A stretch of DNA of 10,352 bases from CAZDYI01 sp964509765 (lineage in GTDB: Bacteria; Pseudomonadota; Gammaproteobacteria; Tethybacterales; Tethybacteraceae), in assembly GCA_964509765.1 (NCBI GenBank), contig CAZDYI010000144.1, forward strand, positions 1-10,352, given 5' to 3'. Positions 9,086-10,352 of this stretch are shown here, one piece after another. The position numbers and the translations under genes are program-made. The notes beneath the pieces were generated by a model, which ran no database searches, was not told where the DNA came from, and was given only the letters and a program-made list of their open reading frames with translations. Every line of letters begins with the position of its first letter. Position 1 is the stretch's first letter.

Positions 9086-9141
9086 TCGCGCGCTCCGGAC
9101 AGCCAATAGGCAACGGACGCATGCCTCACGCGCTGGAATCA

Positions 9142-9171
9142 TTGAAATCGGTACCTGAAAACCCTTATAAT
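9142..9171 (+). promoter_or_regulatory. Near-consensus sigma70-type promoter for the sugar-binding gene
   Basis: TTGAAA (9142-9147) and TATAAT (9166-9171) are separated by 18 bases, matching 5 of 6 and 6 of 6 consensus positions. Transcription should begin near 9178, giving a leader of about 24 bases with the Shine-Dalgarno GGAGGT (9188-9193) eight bases before the ATG. No clear operator is seen around it. Confidence 0.65.
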
Positions 9172-9201
9172 TCCTAAGGATTACGTTGGAGGTCACCTGA
9201 C

Positions 9202-10275
9202 ATGGGCTTCAAGTCAACCAAGCTAGCTGCGGCGGCCCTTGCCACCTTCGCCTTGGTCACCCCCGCGTCCCATGCGCGGAGCGCATGCCTGATCGTCACA
9301 AACGAGGAACACCCGTTCTTCGCCAAGATGGAGGAGGCCGCCGAGGAGTTTTCCAGGGAGATCGGCGTCTCCTTCTATCAGTACACCGGCAAGTCCGACA
9401 GGGACAACGAGGGACAGGTCTGGGCCGTCAACGAGTGCATCGGCGACCGCGTCGACGGGATCCTGATAGCCCCGGCCAACCCCAAGGCGATAATCCCGTC
9501 GATCCGCAGGGCGCGCGAGGCGGAGATCCTGGTCATTGCCGTCGACTCCCCGCTCAGCCCGCCCGACGAGGCAGACTCCACCATAATGACCGACAACTTC
9601 CAGGCCGGCTACCTGGTCGGCCAGTGGGCGCGAGGGAGCCTCGGCGACAGGGCGAGGGCGGCGAGGATAGCGATGCTGAACCTTGCGGTGCAACAGCCGC
9701 TGGCCGACGTCGAGCGCAACCAGGGATTCCTGCATGGCTTCGGCATCAACCTCGAGGACAGGAAGAAGTGGGGCGACGAGAGCGACGCGCGCATAGTCGG
9801 CCAGCTGGCCACCAAGGGCACCAAGAGGGGCGGGCGCGCAGCTATGAAGATGCTTCTTGAGGAGGGCCGCGAGATCAACGTCGTGTACACGTACAACGAG
9901 CTCGTGGCTGCCGGCGCCCACGAGGCCCTGGAGGCCGAAGGCCTGGAGGACGGAGTCCTGCTCGTGTCGGTCGGCGGCGGCTGCCCCGGGGTCAGGGACG
10001 TCATGGAGGGCGTAATCGGGGCGACGGCCATGCTGTACCCGGACAAGATGGCCGAGGCCGGGATACAGGCGGTCAGGAACTACGCCGACTTGGGAAGAAA
10101 GCCGATAACCTCCGCCGGCAAGGACTACTACGACACGGGCTCGGACCTGATCACAGACAGGCCGGTCTCCGGGATGAGGTCGATCGAATCCGAGGAGGCC
10201 ACGTTCATCTGCTGGGACAGGTCGGCCGAGCACCGCGAGAAGAAGGCGAGAGAAAAGAAGAGAGGGAGGAGATGA
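9202..10275 (+). CDS. Periplasmic sugar-binding protein of an ABC transporter, FrcB-like
   Basis: Predicted solute-binding subunit of a CUT2-type (ribose/fructose) ABC importer, acting in the periplasm. Residues 1-25 form a Sec signal peptide: Lys4 and Lys7, a hydrophobic core from LAAAALATFALV, and probable cleavage after SHA (Ala25). The mature protein is a periplasmic-binding-protein type I fold: HPFFAKMEEAAEEF, DNEGQVWAVNECIGDRVDGILIAPANPKAI, TDNFQAGYLVGQWA, VYTYNELVAAGAHEAL and SVGGGCPGVRDVMEGVIGATAMLYPDKMA all follow the FrcB pattern, so fructose or a related sugar is the best guess. The family normally ends shortly after ICW; here ICW (Cys337) is followed by 19 strongly basic residues. 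The start is fixed by GGAGGT eight bases upstream and by the signal peptide. The permease and ATPase genes are not in the window; they may follow. The ligand assignment is tentative. Confidence 0.88.
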   Translation: MGFKSTKLAAAALATFALVTPASHARSACLIVTNEEHPFFAKMEEAAEEFSREIGVSFYQYTGKSDRDNEGQVWAVNECIGDRVDGILIAPANPKAIIPSIRRAREAEILVIAVDSPLSPPDEADSTIMTDNFQAGYLVGQWARGSLGDRARAARIAMLNLAVQQPLADVERNQGFLHGFGINLEDRKKWGDESDARIVGQLATKGTKRGGRAAMKMLLEEGREINVVYTYNELVAAGAHEALEAEGLEDGVLLVSVGGGCPGVRDVMEGVIGATAMLYPDKMAEAGIQAVRNYADLGRKPITSAGKDYYDTGSDLITDRPVSGMRSIESEEATFICWDRSAEHREKKAREKKRGRR

Positions 10276-10316
10276 CAGGCGGGCGCGGAGAGATCCGTGC
10301 CTGGCAGCCTTGCTCC

Positions 10317-10340
10317 GGACGGCGTTGCGCGAAGCCGTCC
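10317..10340 (+). terminator. Inverted repeat after the sugar-binding gene
   Basis: GGACGGC (10317-10323) pairs exactly with GCCGTCC (10334-10340) over a 10-base loop; two more T-A pairs form if one G is bulged. It lies 41 bases after the stop and has no T-run. It may be a partial terminator or an intercistronic stabilising hairpin between the binding protein and downstream transporter genes, which would explain excess production of the binding protein. The rest of 10276-10352 shows nothing else. Confidence 0.4.
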
Positions 10341-10352
10341 CGCACATGCCGG

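Noticed and set aside
7862..9196. 444-codon open frame on the minus strand antisense to fic
   Set aside because: The + strand frame encodes a complete Fic protein with its motif; the antisense frame has no recognisable domain and is a GC-driven shadow.
9277..9291. Lipobox-like cysteine near the N-terminus of the sugar-binding protein (RSAC, Cys29)
   Set aside because: The -3 position is Arg, not Leu-like, and a normal signal peptidase I site (SHA, Ala25) lies just upstream.

Overview
The window comes from a GC-rich bacterial chromosome. UvrA and GlmS phrasing (for example the HFMQKEIFEQP stretch of GlmS) suggests Pseudomonadota, probably a beta/gamma-like lineage. This is a judgement from remembered family sequences, not a search. 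AGG (Arg) and ATA (Ile) codons are used more freely than usual for so GC-rich a genome. A near-consensus sigma70-type promoter before the last gene supports a bacterium over an archaeon.

Layout, all genes on the + strand. Bases 1-2700 hold uvrA without its first few dozen codons. Bases 2741-4603 hold complete glmS, 40 bases downstream. Then comes an accessory block (about 4604-9090): an XRE/ImmA-IrrE-type metalloprotease gene (4672-5853) overlapping by four bases a DUF4411/PIN-like nuclease gene (5850-6386), which looks like a toxin-antitoxin pair; a second, diverged XRE/ImmA paralog (6482-7681) with HMLAH in place of HELAH and no nuclease partner; an AT-rich spacer with twin operator-like palindromes; and a Fic protein (7883-9040) with Ala in place of the autoinhibitory Glu. 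The window ends with a secreted FrcB-like sugar-binding protein (9202-10275) behind its own strong promoter.

How it fits together: uvrA and glmS are housekeeping genes for nucleotide excision repair and amino-sugar synthesis. The block between glmS and the sugar-binding gene reads as a small toxin-antitoxin/stress island. Its most notable points are two natural active-site or regulatory-site losses (protease Glu to Met, Fic inhibitory Glu to Ala), a 19-base block shared by the starts of both ImmA paralogs but lying in different reading frames, and two matching 13-bp palindromes 42 bp apart in the fic control region. No RNA genes, insertion sequences or CRISPR arrays were seen. No gene-free stretch exceeds about 200 bases.
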